Shown here piece after piece: positions 18,360-26,707 of a stretch of DNA of 64,000 nucleotides (the first letter of the stretch is position 1; each line of letters begins with the position of its first letter). The notes beneath the pieces are model-generated. The model was not told the DNA's origin. It saw nothing but the letters and a program-made list of their open reading frames with translations, and made no database searches. The translations under genes were made by a program, and so were the position numbers. This stretch comes from Enterobacterales bacterium (GTDB taxonomy: Bacteria > Pseudomonadota > Gammaproteobacteria > Enterobacterales > Enterobacteriaceae). The DNA lies in assembly GCA_015654925.1 (NCBI GenBank), contig JAATFX010000051.1, positions 1 to 64,000 of the forward strand, in the 5' to 3' direction.

Positions 18360-18608
18360 TCAAAAGTCCAGTTCCCTGCCGGCGGGGGTAATATGCTCAT
18401 CGGCGTGAGCCGCGTGGGGGGTGAGACCCAGCAGCAAATCCGCTTCGGTAAACCGGGGTTTGGCCGCCTTGCGGATCGTCAGCCCTTGCTCGCCGATCTC
18501 AATATCCACCGTGTCTCCCGCCTCGAAATGCGGTATCGTTTTAAGGTTGCCTGACAGGCGCAGCGCGATGCTGTTGCCCCATTTTTGCAACACAGCCTGG
18601 GCGTGCAT
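18360..18608 (-). CDS. orphan MazE/AbrB-type antitoxin
   Basis: An 82-residue protein, the same length as E. coli MazE. The N-terminal swapped-hairpin AbrB fold is recognisable in LQKWGNSIALRL (MazE: VKRWGNSPAVRI) and the AGDTVDIEIGEQGLTIR strand pair. The C-terminal acidic and aromatic tail that normally wraps MazF is present (ADLLLGLTP...GRELDF). A GGGAG site lies seven bases before the ATG. No MazF or other toxin gene follows: the stop is at 18360 and only the fabV end and its hairpin lie beyond. It is therefore either a solitary antitoxin or a remnant of a decayed module. Confidence 0.78.
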   Translation of the reverse strand: MHAQAVLQKWGNSIALRLSGNLKTIPHFEAGDTVDIEIGEQGLTIRKAAKPRFTEADLLLGLTPHAAHADEHITPAGRELDF

Positions 18609-18692
18609 AGTTTTCTCCCGCGGGTATGATTAGTATTTACAATGCGTATACATGCACGCATGGCCATATCAATGGGTTCAAATGCCATTGCG

Positions 18693-20429
18693 TTAGGCGC
18701 TTGGGTTGGCGTCCGGGCCGGGGTTGCGGGCGATATCGTCGAACAAGGCGGCCAGTTTTTCCTGCGCCAGGGGTTTGGAAAATAAAAAACCCTGCATTTG
18801 CGTGCAGCCCGCATCCACCAGAAACTGCTTTTGCTCCGCCGTTTCCACGCCTTCGGCAATCACCTGCAAATTGAGTTTTACCCCCAGGTTGGATACCGCC
18901 GTAACGATGGCCGCGGTGTCTTTCAACTGGGTAACGAACTGCACAAATGAACGATCGATTTTAACGCTGTCCACCACGATATCTTTCAACAGGCTCAGGC
19001 TGGAATAGCCGGTGCCGAAATCATCCAGGGAAATTCGCACCCCCGCCTGGCGCAATATCACCAATTGCGCTTTGCTATTGGCATCGGAATTCATGATCGC
19101 CGTTTCGGTCAGTTCCAGCTCAAGGCGCTCCGGCGAGAACCGCTCCTCGGCCAGCAGATCGAGTACCATGCGCGCAAAACCGCGGTCCCGCAGTTGAATG
19201 GGCGAGACGTTCACCGATACCGACAAATCGGTCCAGCGCAGCATTTCGCGGCAGGCCTGGCGCAGAATAAATTTCCCCAGCGGAATGATCAGCCCCGTTT
19301 CCTCGGCCAGGGCCACAAACTGTACCGGAGAAATTTCGCCCAGCTCCTTATCCTTCCAGCGCGCCAGCGCTTCCACGCCGATGATTTGATTATCCGCCGA
19401 GCGAATCAGGGGCTGATAGGCGCACGAAATGTCCCGCCCGGAGGAGAGCGCCAGCGCCAGCGCTTTTTCCATGCGCCGTTTGCTGGTCAGGCTGGCATCA
19501 AGGGATTCGGAGTAAAAACAGTGCATATTTTTGCCCAGCCGTTTTGCCTCATACAGCGCGGCGTCGGCCTTGCGCAGCAGCTCGCCGGCGGTAATGGCGG
19601 ACGGACCGATAAAGGTCGCGCCCACGGACACCGTGACAAAGGGCGACGCGCCGATCAGGGTGAAGGGGGACTGGGTCAGTTTGACGATGCTCTCGCACAG
19701 GGTGTCGGCCGCCTGCCGGGATAAAGCCGCCCGGATCAGCAGGGAGAATTCATCGCCGCCCATCCTGGCCACCAGGCTTTCCTGCGGCGCCACCCCCTGT
19801 AAGCGGCGGGCGAACTCGCACAACACAAAATCCCCGGCCGGATGCCCGTAGGTGTCGTTGATATTTTTGAAACCATCCAGATCCATCAGCAACAGCATCC
19901 CGCCGGCCGCGCCGTCCGGTCCGGCGGCGGGCACCACCACCTGATTAAGCTGTTCGTACAGCGCGGTGCGGTTGTGCAAGCCGGTGAGAATATCGTGATA
20001 GGCCAAATAGCGCGTTTGGGCCTCCGAGGCGCGCAATTCGGAAATATCATTGAGCGTCACCAGCAAATAGGGCTCCGACTGCAGGAAAATCCGCGAGCTG
20101 CGGACGATAAACGACAGGGTTTCATTGGTCGGCGTAACCAATTGCTCTTCGAACGCCACCGGTTCGCCGGTTTCCATCACAAAACGATCCCGATCCAAAA
20201 TATGGGCCACCAACCGGGCATCAAGATCGTCCAGGGCGGTCTGGCCGATCATTTCAGCCGCGCTTTTACCAAACAATTCGCACGCTTTGCGATTTAAAAA
20301 CACCAGCCGGTATTGGCGATCCTTTAAAAAAGTGGCGTCTGGCAATGCGTTTAACACTGCCTGGCAGACTGCAAGATTGTTAAACATGGCAAGCGGGTCC
20401 CGAGTTGATCTCTCCTTGAAGGGTAGCAT
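18693..20429 (-). CDS. PAS-GGDEF-EAL cyclic-di-GMP enzyme
   Basis: A 578-residue cytoplasmic protein with no membrane segment. An N-terminal PAS domain (about 20-130) precedes a GGDEF domain (about 143-300) with an intact RMGGDEF motif and then an EAL domain (about 320-565). In the EAL domain IGVEALARW, ELTETAIM, DDFGTGYSSL, KIDRSFV and AEGVET are intact, so both synthesis and breakdown of c-di-GMP are possible. An ATG at 20387 is an alternative start, as neither ATG has an ideal ribosome-binding site. It begins only 45 bases after the kinase gene on the same strand with no hairpin seen between, so it may be part of the polyol transcript. Confidence 0.92.
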   Translation of the reverse strand: MLPFKERSTRDPLAMFNNLAVCQAVLNALPDATFLKDRQYRLVFLNRKACELFGKSAAEMIGQTALDDLDARLVAHILDRDRFVMETGEPVAFEEQLVTPTNETLSFIVRSSRIFLQSEPYLLVTLNDISELRASEAQTRYLAYHDILTGLHNRTALYEQLNQVVVPAAGPDGAAGGMLLLMDLDGFKNINDTYGHPAGDFVLCEFARRLQGVAPQESLVARMGGDEFSLLIRAALSRQAADTLCESIVKLTQSPFTLIGASPFVTVSVGATFIGPSAITAGELLRKADAALYEAKRLGKNMHCFYSESLDASLTSKRRMEKALALALSSGRDISCAYQPLIRSADNQIIGVEALARWKDKELGEISPVQFVALAEETGLIIPLGKFILRQACREMLRWTDLSVSVNVSPIQLRDRGFARMVLDLLAEERFSPERLELELTETAIMNSDANSKAQLVILRQAGVRISLDDFGTGYSSLSLLKDIVVDSVKIDRSFVQFVTQLKDTAAIVTAVSNLGVKLNLQVIAEGVETAEQKQFLVDAGCTQMQGFLFSKPLAQEKLAALFDDIARNPGPDANPSA

Positions 20430-20474
20430 AACTTCCCGCGCCCGCCGCCCCTTTCCCAGTCCTGGCCATAACCA

Positions 20475-21998
20475 TCAAGGCAGGGAATCGGCGGCGGCCG
20501 GCGGAGCGTCGGCCTGGGCCTGCCACAGGGCGCTCATCGCCAGTTCCAGTTGCTTAAATAACCGGTAGCGGGCGCTATGGAAAGCATGCAATTCCTCGTC
20601 GGGGACAAACAGTCCCGGATTAAGCTGCACCGCCTGCGCGGCCCCCGCGGACATATCGCGCCATACCCCGACCCCGACCCCGGCGCAAATAGCCGCTCCC
20701 AGCGCGCCGGTTTCGGTACACTCCGATACCCGGATAGGGATGCCCAGGGCGTTGGCGAACATTTGCGGCCAGACGCAACTGCGCGCCCCGCCCCCCGACA
20801 GGGTCGCCTGGGTAAAAGGGATACCGGCGGCGCGCAGGCGATCGATATGGGCGCGGTGGGCGAATGTCACCCCTTCAAATAGCGCATAGAGCATATCGGC
20901 GCGGGTGTGCCAGCCGTTCAGTCCGTAGAAACCGGCTTTCGCCGGCCCCTCTTTGCGCCCGGAATAAAGATAAGGATGATACAGCGGCAAATGCGGGCCG
21001 GGTTTAACCCCGGCCACCGCGCTGCTGCACCGTTCGGCGCCGCTGCCGCCCTGCCCGTCCTGCAGCTCGCGCACAAACCAGTCCAGGTTGGCGGCGGACG
21101 TGGCGCTGGCTTCGATGGCCATATACCGGTCGCGTTCGATAATGGAATTCATAAACACCGGGCGCCGGTAGTCCGGGGCGTCAACCACCACCTGGTTGAT
21201 GCTCCAGGTGCCGGCGACAATGGACGCGTCGCCGGTATGCACCACCCCCGACCCCACGGCGCTGGCCACTACGTCAAAGATGCCCGCCACCACCGGGATG
21301 CCGGCCGGCAGGCCGGTGAGCCGGGCGGCGTCCGGGGTCACATATCCCATTATATCGCAGGATTCCCGCAGCCGGGGCAACAGCGGCATGGCGTCGGCCA
21401 AATCGTAGAGCGCCATCAGCTCGGGATCGTAACCGCGCGTGGCATAGTTGATTAAGCCGGAGCCGGCCGCATCCGAAACATCGCTTGAGGCCACGCCGGT
21501 TAAAAAATGGCTGATCGTATCTTTGGCGAACAGCACCGTACCGATGCGGCCAAACAGATCGGCGTGATGGCGTTTGAGCCAGCTGAGCAGCACCGGGGTC
21601 GCCGCCGCCCAGGGTTTTTGCAGCGAACGCCGGTAAATGGCCTCGCTAAAACCTTCCCGCTCCAGTTCCCTCACCCGGGCAAACGCGCGGCCATCGATGG
21701 ACTGAATACCAATCAGCGGCTGCCCGCGCCGGTCCACGGCGTATAGCCCGTTGCCATGCCCGGCCGCGCCGACGGCGAGCACCTGTCCGGGGCGTACCCC
21801 GGCCCGCGCCAGGCTGTCGCGGATGGCCTGGCTGGCCCCGCGATAAATTTCGTCCAAAGAACGCTCGGCATAACCGGGGCTGGGCTGGCGGGTGGTGCCG
21901 CCGCATTCCCCCACGCCCAATACCCGCCCGTGCAGATCGAACAGGACCGCTTTTATCATCGTATTACCGGCATCGATACCCAGCAGACAGTCGACCAT
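20475..21998 (-). CDS. FGGY-family carbohydrate/polyol kinase
   Basis: A 507-residue sugar kinase with the two-domain FGGY fold: CLLGIDAGNTMIKAVLFD (phosphate-1 loop), GYAERSLDEIY, GIFDVVASAVGSG, and the C-terminal LSGGGARSCVWPQMFANALGIPI and GALGAAICAG. It resembles L-xylulose kinase (LyxK) and erythritol kinase (EryA) in outline. GGGAG lies upstream of the ATG. The operon around it also encodes a DhnA-type aldolase, a GlpD-like dehydrogenase, a SorC-type regulator and a ribose-type ABC importer. It should phosphorylate the imported sugar alcohol or sugar; the exact substrate is unknown. Confidence 0.88.
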   Translation of the reverse strand: MVDCLLGIDAGNTMIKAVLFDLHGRVLGVGECGGTTRQPSPGYAERSLDEIYRGASQAIRDSLARAGVRPGQVLAVGAAGHGNGLYAVDRRGQPLIGIQSIDGRAFARVRELEREGFSEAIYRRSLQKPWAAATPVLLSWLKRHHADLFGRIGTVLFAKDTISHFLTGVASSDVSDAAGSGLINYATRGYDPELMALYDLADAMPLLPRLRESCDIMGYVTPDAARLTGLPAGIPVVAGIFDVVASAVGSGVVHTGDASIVAGTWSINQVVVDAPDYRRPVFMNSIIERDRYMAIEASATSAANLDWFVRELQDGQGGSGAERCSSAVAGVKPGPHLPLYHPYLYSGRKEGPAKAGFYGLNGWHTRADMLYALFEGVTFAHRAHIDRLRAAGIPFTQATLSGGGARSCVWPQMFANALGIPIRVSECTETGALGAAICAGVGVGVWRDMSAGAAQAVQLNPGLFVPDEELHAFHSARYRLFKQLELAMSALWQAQADAPPAAADSLP

Positions 21999-22057
21999 AT
22001 CTCTTCTCCCAATAGAGGATGCAACGATCGGCGCACGACTTAAACGCCGCGCCAGGC

Positions 22058-22897
22058 TCAGGGCTGGCGGTAGATTTCCAGCGCCCGCGGCCCGTCGGCG
22101 CCCTGGTGGATAATCGCCATCAGGGCCTTGACCACCCGCGACGGATTACTGTGCTGATACACATTACGGCCATAGACCATGCCCGCGGCCCCCTGGCTCA
22201 TCAGCGCCGCGCTTTTATTCAGCACGCTCTCCAGCGCGTCTTTGCCCCCGCCCCGCACCAGCGTCGGGCAGCGGGCCGCTTCCACCACGCGGTGGAAGTC
22301 CTCTACCCGCTCCGTCGGATCGGCCTTGACGATATCCGCGCCCAATTCCCGCGCCAGGCGCACCAACGGCACCATTTTTTCCACATCCCCCAGGGAAACA
22401 TAGGCATTGCCCTTGCCGGGAGGCGCCATCACCAGCGGCTCGATCATCAGGGGCATGGCGTATTTATCGCAGGCATGGCGCAGGCGGCCGATATTTTCCA
22501 CGCACTGGCGGAAAATGCCCGGCTCGTCGGGGATCATATACAGGTTAACCACCACCGAGACGGCGTCCATCTGCAAGGCGGCCAGGATCGGCTCCTCCGG
22601 ATTATGCAGCACCGCCCACATTTCCCGGTGGCGGGCGGTGTTATAGGCGTTGCCCACGTCGGCGCGCATCACCAGCGCCGGCTTATCCGGCGCCGCGGCG
22701 TATTGCAAGAGATCCGCCTGGCCAAAATTCACCTGGATGGCATCCGGCCCGGCGGCGATAAGCTGCGTCATCACCGCGCCCATATCTTCCAGGCCGACCA
22801 AAAAATCCGGCTCATTGGCGATACCGTGATCGATGGCCACATCCAAACACTTGCCCTGGCGGAACAGGCGATTCATTCTGGCTTTACGGGTGGTCAT
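22058..22897 (-). CDS. DhnA/LsrF-type class I aldolase
   Basis: A 279-residue TIM-barrel protein of the DeoC/LacD-FbaB (DhnA) superfamily. DVAIDHG near the N-terminus, the candidate Schiff-base lysine K191 in GADIVKADP, LVRGGGKD and the phosphate-binding GAAGMVYGRNVYQH are visible, as in LsrF and FbaB. The frame is open to 22963, but GAGGGAGAAACCT before the ATG at 22897 sets the start. It overlaps the dehydrogenase gene by 14 bases, so the two are translationally coupled. It probably cleaves the ketose phosphate made by the dehydrogenase into two smaller products (inference). Confidence 0.85.
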   Translation of the reverse strand: MTTRKARMNRLFRQGKCLDVAIDHGIANEPDFLVGLEDMGAVMTQLIAAGPDAIQVNFGQADLLQYAAAPDKPALVMRADVGNAYNTARHREMWAVLHNPEEPILAALQMDAVSVVVNLYMIPDEPGIFRQCVENIGRLRHACDKYAMPLMIEPLVMAPPGKGNAYVSLGDVEKMVPLVRLARELGADIVKADPTERVEDFHRVVEAARCPTLVRGGGKDALESVLNKSAALMSQGAAGMVYGRNVYQHSNPSRVVKALMAIIHQGADGPRALEIYRQP

Positions 22898-24644
22898 AGG
22901 TTTCTCCCTCGGTGGCCGATGCGGCAAGCTTGGCCAGCCCGTGCCGCTGCGCCAATTGTTCAATGGTCAAACGCAGGTTTTCCCGCGCCACGGTCTCGCT
23001 CCAGCCGCGCTCGGCGGCGAGCAGCGCGGTGACTTCCGCCACCAGCGCCGGGGTCAGCCGGCCGGAAATCGCCATGGCGGTGCGGCGCACCAGCAGATCC
23101 GCCGGCATCTCCACCTGTTCGTTAACGATCAGCCAGCGCAGCTCATTGACGGTATAACCGGCATGGTGATCCAACGGCCGGTCGGGGGACTGGCCGGCGA
23201 ATTCCAGCAGCGCGGCCACCCGGCTGCCGTAGCGCTCGGCCCAGCGCGCCGCCTGCGCGGCCTCCTGATGATATTGCGCCGCCAGCAGCGCGACCCAGGC
23301 TTTGCGTTCACCGACCGCCGGGAAATCCCGTCCCCCGCCGATGGCCAGGTCGGTGGTGGTAACACGGCGTTTTTCACCGAGCAGTTGCAATACGCGGTCC
23401 GCCGCCTGTTCGCCAAAGGCGCGGAATGTGGTCCATTTGCCGCCAATCAGGCACAGGGTAGTGAAATCGCGGCCCGCCGCGGGGGCGATCACCTTTAATG
23501 AATGGTTGCGGGAAATCCGGCCATTAACCGCCGTATCGCTGACCGGCAGCGGTCGGATGCCGCAAAAGGTATAGAGAATATCCTCGTCGGCGATGGCGAT
23601 ATGGGGGAACACAAAACGCAGGGAATCGAGAATATAGCGTTGCTCATCGGCGGCGCAGATCGTATCCAGGGGGTCGTCGGTGCGGATATCCGTCGACCCC
23701 ACCAGCACATTGCCGAAATAAGGAAACAAAATACACACCCGTCCTTCCTGGTTTTCGTAATACACCATGCCGTTTTGCAACGCCGCCAACAGTTTAGGGC
23801 TGCGGATAATCAGATGGGAGCCTTTGGTGCCGCCGATAAGCCTGGCGCTTCCCGGCCCGGGAGCGAGCACGCCGTTAAGCTGATCCACCCAGGCGCCGGT
23901 GGCGTTGACCACCACGTGGGGCGCCAGGGTAAAAGTTTCGCCGCCGGACATATCGCGCAGCGTGACCCGTCCGTCCGCCGCGCCCACCACGCTCAGGTAA
24001 TTAATCGCCAGCGCCTGCGGATTGGCGCGCTCGCTGTCTTCGATCAGTTCGTACCCCAGCCGCTCGGGATAATTAATCCAGGCGTCATAATAGGTGGCGC
24101 TGCATTTGACCCAGTCGTTGAAATCCGGCCACAGGCGGCGGGTCTCGCCGCCGCCCGCCAGGTGGTGGCGCGGCATCGAGCCGTTTTCCCGGGTATAAAG
24201 ATCGTAGAGGGTCAGGCCGGCCTTGATGACCATCGCCCCGCGCCGCGAAGGCCGTTCGCTCAGGCGGAAAAAACGTTTGCCGGCGTTGACCAGCCCGGAA
24301 CAATAAGAGTCGATGGGCACCGTGGTGCGCAGGGGCTGCACATAATGCGGCGCGTTTTTCAGCAAACGATCGCGCTCGTTCACCGACTCTTTCACCAGGG
24401 CGAATTCACCGGTTTCCAGATAGCGCAATCCGCCGTGGATCATGCGCGACAGCGCCCCGCTGGCCGCCTGGCACCAATCCTCCTGCTCCACCAGGATGGC
24501 CGGGATGCCCTGCAGCGCCAGCTCGCGAAAAGTGCTGATGCCGTTAATGCCGCCGCCGACAATCAGCACCGGCGTAGCGGTACGGCGCCGCAGTTCGTCC
24601 AGGCGGTCGGCGCGGCTGCGGCCGGATATAACGCGGTTGATCAT
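22884..24644 (-). CDS. FAD-dependent glycerol-3-phosphate-dehydrogenase-like enzyme (EryB/GlpD family)
   Basis: A 586-residue DAO-family flavoprotein. The FAD motif PVLIVGGGINGISTFRELALQG is followed by ASGALSRMIHGGLRYLE, the GlpD/GlpA family signature, and GIRPLPVSD and CLIGGKWTTFRAFGEQAAD near the C-terminal domain. GlpD is about 500 residues; the extra length is C-terminal. In Brucella, EryB, a GlpD relative, oxidises erythritol phosphate; with a kinase and a SorC regulator alongside, oxidation of a polyol phosphate to a ketose phosphate is the best guess. Its ATG overlaps the regulator's stop (24641-24644). Confidence 0.85.
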   Translation of the reverse strand: MINRVISGRSRADRLDELRRRTATPVLIVGGGINGISTFRELALQGIPAILVEQEDWCQAASGALSRMIHGGLRYLETGEFALVKESVNERDRLLKNAPHYVQPLRTTVPIDSYCSGLVNAGKRFFRLSERPSRRGAMVIKAGLTLYDLYTRENGSMPRHHLAGGGETRRLWPDFNDWVKCSATYYDAWINYPERLGYELIEDSERANPQALAINYLSVVGAADGRVTLRDMSGGETFTLAPHVVVNATGAWVDQLNGVLAPGPGSARLIGGTKGSHLIIRSPKLLAALQNGMVYYENQEGRVCILFPYFGNVLVGSTDIRTDDPLDTICAADEQRYILDSLRFVFPHIAIADEDILYTFCGIRPLPVSDTAVNGRISRNHSLKVIAPAAGRDFTTLCLIGGKWTTFRAFGEQAADRVLQLLGEKRRVTTTDLAIGGGRDFPAVGERKAWVALLAAQYHQEAAQAARWAERYGSRVAALLEFAGQSPDRPLDHHAGYTVNELRWLIVNEQVEMPADLLVRRTAMAISGRLTPALVAEVTALLAAERGWSETVARENLRLTIEQLAQRHGLAKLAASATEGETYDHP

Positions 24645-25657
24645 GACGGATTCTCCCCGGTGCGGCTAAACGTGCGGCTCAATGGCTGGGATAATTCGAT
24701 AATGCCCGCGGCGGTGGCCTCGTCGGTAACCATGCCTTTGAGGTAGCGGCCGCGTAATACGCTGCTGGCGGGTTCCACCTTATTGCTGCCCGCGGCCACC
24801 GCAAAGGAAAAGGGAATGCGGCGCAGTTCGTCCAGGGTCAAGCTGACCAGCCGCTGGTTATCGGTAAAACTGGCCGGCTGGCCCCGTGCGTCCAGCAGGT
24901 GCGCCAGCAGTTCGCTGCACGCCCCGCTGGACTCCACGCTGTCCGAAGCGTGGCGCGCCGACGGGTTAAGATCGTAATAGCTGGAACTGGACGCGTGAAT
25001 GGACCCCAAACCCACAATGGCGATATCGGCTTCGCGCGCCTGTTGCAACACCTGGTGCACCTGGCTGATCTCCATCAGCATCCGGCGCTGCTCCTCGTTA
25101 TCGGCGAACAGGGGCGCATGAATCTGATACGCCCGGCCGCCGAGTTTGGCCGCCAACTCGGACGCCACGTGATTGACATCGGTATAATGCTTGCCCTGTA
25201 CGCACCCCAGGGCCGGCACCACTTCCACCCGGTATTTGCGCGTGGTCGACAAAGCATCGACCATGGCGCTGACGCCTTTGCCGCCGGTGAGGGTAATAAC
25301 GTCGCCATCCTTGACCCGGCCCAGCAAAAACTCCGCCGCCGCCGCGCCCACCACTTGTAAATCCCCCTCTTCGCCGCCGGTGATATTCGGCGCCACCACC
25401 ACCTCTTGCAGGGCGCCGATGGCCGCTAAGTCGAGCTCCAGTTGGTGCGCGGACAGAAACGGCGATTTGATGGTGATTTCCACCATGCCGGAATCCCTGC
25501 CCTGGCGGATCATGCGGTTGACGGTGGCCACCGATAAATGAGTGGCCTCGGCGATTTCCGACTGTTTTTTCCCGTCCTGGTAATACATTACCAACACCCG
25601 GTAAATTTGGCGCGTCAGGGTAAACGGCGGTAACTCGATATCATTATCCATGTACAT
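24641..25657 (-). CDS. SorC/DeoR-type sugar-binding transcriptional regulator
   Basis: A 338-residue protein. The N-terminal helix-turn-helix (QSEIAEATHLSVATVNRMIRQG, about 32-53) is joined to a SorC-type sugar-phosphate-binding domain with LTGGKGVSAMVDAL, VVPALGCVQG and VGLGSIHASSS. EryD of erythritol clusters belongs to this family. A GGGAG site serves either of two ATGs (25657 or 25651). It probably senses a phosphorylated intermediate of the pathway and controls the promoter ahead of the binding-protein gene, where an 18-bp perfect inverted repeat lies at 29326-29369. Confidence 0.88.
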   Translation of the reverse strand: MYMDNDIELPPFTLTRQIYRVLVMYYQDGKKQSEIAEATHLSVATVNRMIRQGRDSGMVEITIKSPFLSAHQLELDLAAIGALQEVVVAPNITGGEEGDLQVVGAAAAEFLLGRVKDGDVITLTGGKGVSAMVDALSTTRKYRVEVVPALGCVQGKHYTDVNHVASELAAKLGGRAYQIHAPLFADNEEQRRMLMEISQVHQVLQQAREADIAIVGLGSIHASSSSYYDLNPSARHASDSVESSGACSELLAHLLDARGQPASFTDNQRLVSLTLDELRRIPFSFAVAAGSNKVEPASSVLRGRYLKGMVTDEATAAGIIELSQPLSRTFSRTGENPS

Positions 25658-25688
25658 TAGCTCCCGCGAACACGAAGGTTATGGAACA

Positions 25689-26690
25689 TCAGGCGGAACG
25701 ATATTTATTCATCAGGTGGTCCATTGATACCGCCGCCAGCAGGATCAGGCCCTTGATCAAATCCTGCCAATAGACCGAAACATTAATCAAAATCAACGAA
25801 CTGGTAACGATGGACAACAGCGCCACCCCCAGCACCGCGCCCAGGATCGAGCCGGTGCCCCCTTTGAGGCTGGCGCCGCCGATCACCGCCGCCGCAATCA
25901 CATTGAGCTCCATGCCGACGCCGAAGGTCGGCGTGGCGGACCCGAGGCGGGCCATATAAATAATGCCGGCCAGTCCCGCCAGCGTGGAGGTCAGGATGGT
26001 CACCATCAGCTTGATCTTATTCACCCTGATACCGGAATAGGCCGCGGCCCGCTCATTGCTGCCGGTATAAAACACTTTGCGAAACGCCGCCGCCTTGCGC
26101 AGCAGGAAATCAAATGCCGCCACCAGAATAAAGAATAGGATTATCACGAACGGGATGCCGTACAGCGACCCCTGCCCGATAAACTTAAAACTGGCCGGCA
26201 GGGTAAACAGCGACAGCGGCGTGCCCTGGGTAATAATCATGCACAGGCCGCGCACGATCACCATGGCCGCCAGGGATGCGATAAAATGGCTCAGTCCGAT
26301 ACCCGTCACGGTCAGTCCCATCAGCAGGCCGACCAGGGCCGCCGCGCCGATACCCGCCAGGCTGGCGAGCCAGGGATCGACGCCGGCCAGGAACAGCTGT
26401 CCCCCCACCACCATTGATAAACACACCACCGATCCCACCGATAAATCGATGCCGCCGACAATCAGTAAAATCGTCATGCCGACCACCACGATGCCTTCAA
26501 TGGAAAACGACAACAGCATGGCTTTCATATTGGCCCAGGTGAGGAAATAGGGCGAGGTAAAGCTCATGATGGTAAAAATCAGCAGGATAATCACCGTCAG
26601 GCCCACTTCGCGCTGCCTGAACAGCACGCCGAACCAGCGCAGCGGGGAATGGCGTCCTTTTGACATTAGAAACAGGGTATTGATAGTCAT
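25689..26690 (-). CDS. ribose-type ABC transporter permease (RbsC family)
   Basis: A 333-residue inner-membrane permease of the BPD_transp_2 family with 8-10 hydrophobic segments. Characteristic segments are GMTILLIVGGIDLSVGSV near the N-terminal third and the conserved cytoplasmic loop GSNERAAAYSGIRVNKIK (RbsC has GGNEAAARLSGINVNKIK). It should dimerise as the channel of the importer formed with the RbsA-type ATPase and the binding protein encoded just upstream. Confidence 0.93.
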   Translation of the reverse strand: MTINTLFLMSKGRHSPLRWFGVLFRQREVGLTVIILLIFTIMSFTSPYFLTWANMKAMLLSFSIEGIVVVGMTILLIVGGIDLSVGSVVCLSMVVGGQLFLAGVDPWLASLAGIGAAALVGLLMGLTVTGIGLSHFIASLAAMVIVRGLCMIITQGTPLSLFTLPASFKFIGQGSLYGIPFVIILFFILVAAFDFLLRKAAAFRKVFYTGSNERAAAYSGIRVNKIKLMVTILTSTLAGLAGIIYMARLGSATPTFGVGMELNVIAAAVIGGASLKGGTGSILGAVLGVALLSIVTSSLILINVSVYWQDLIKGLILLAAVSMDHLMNKYRSA

Positions 26691-26707
26691 GCTGTTACCT
26701 CATTGGG

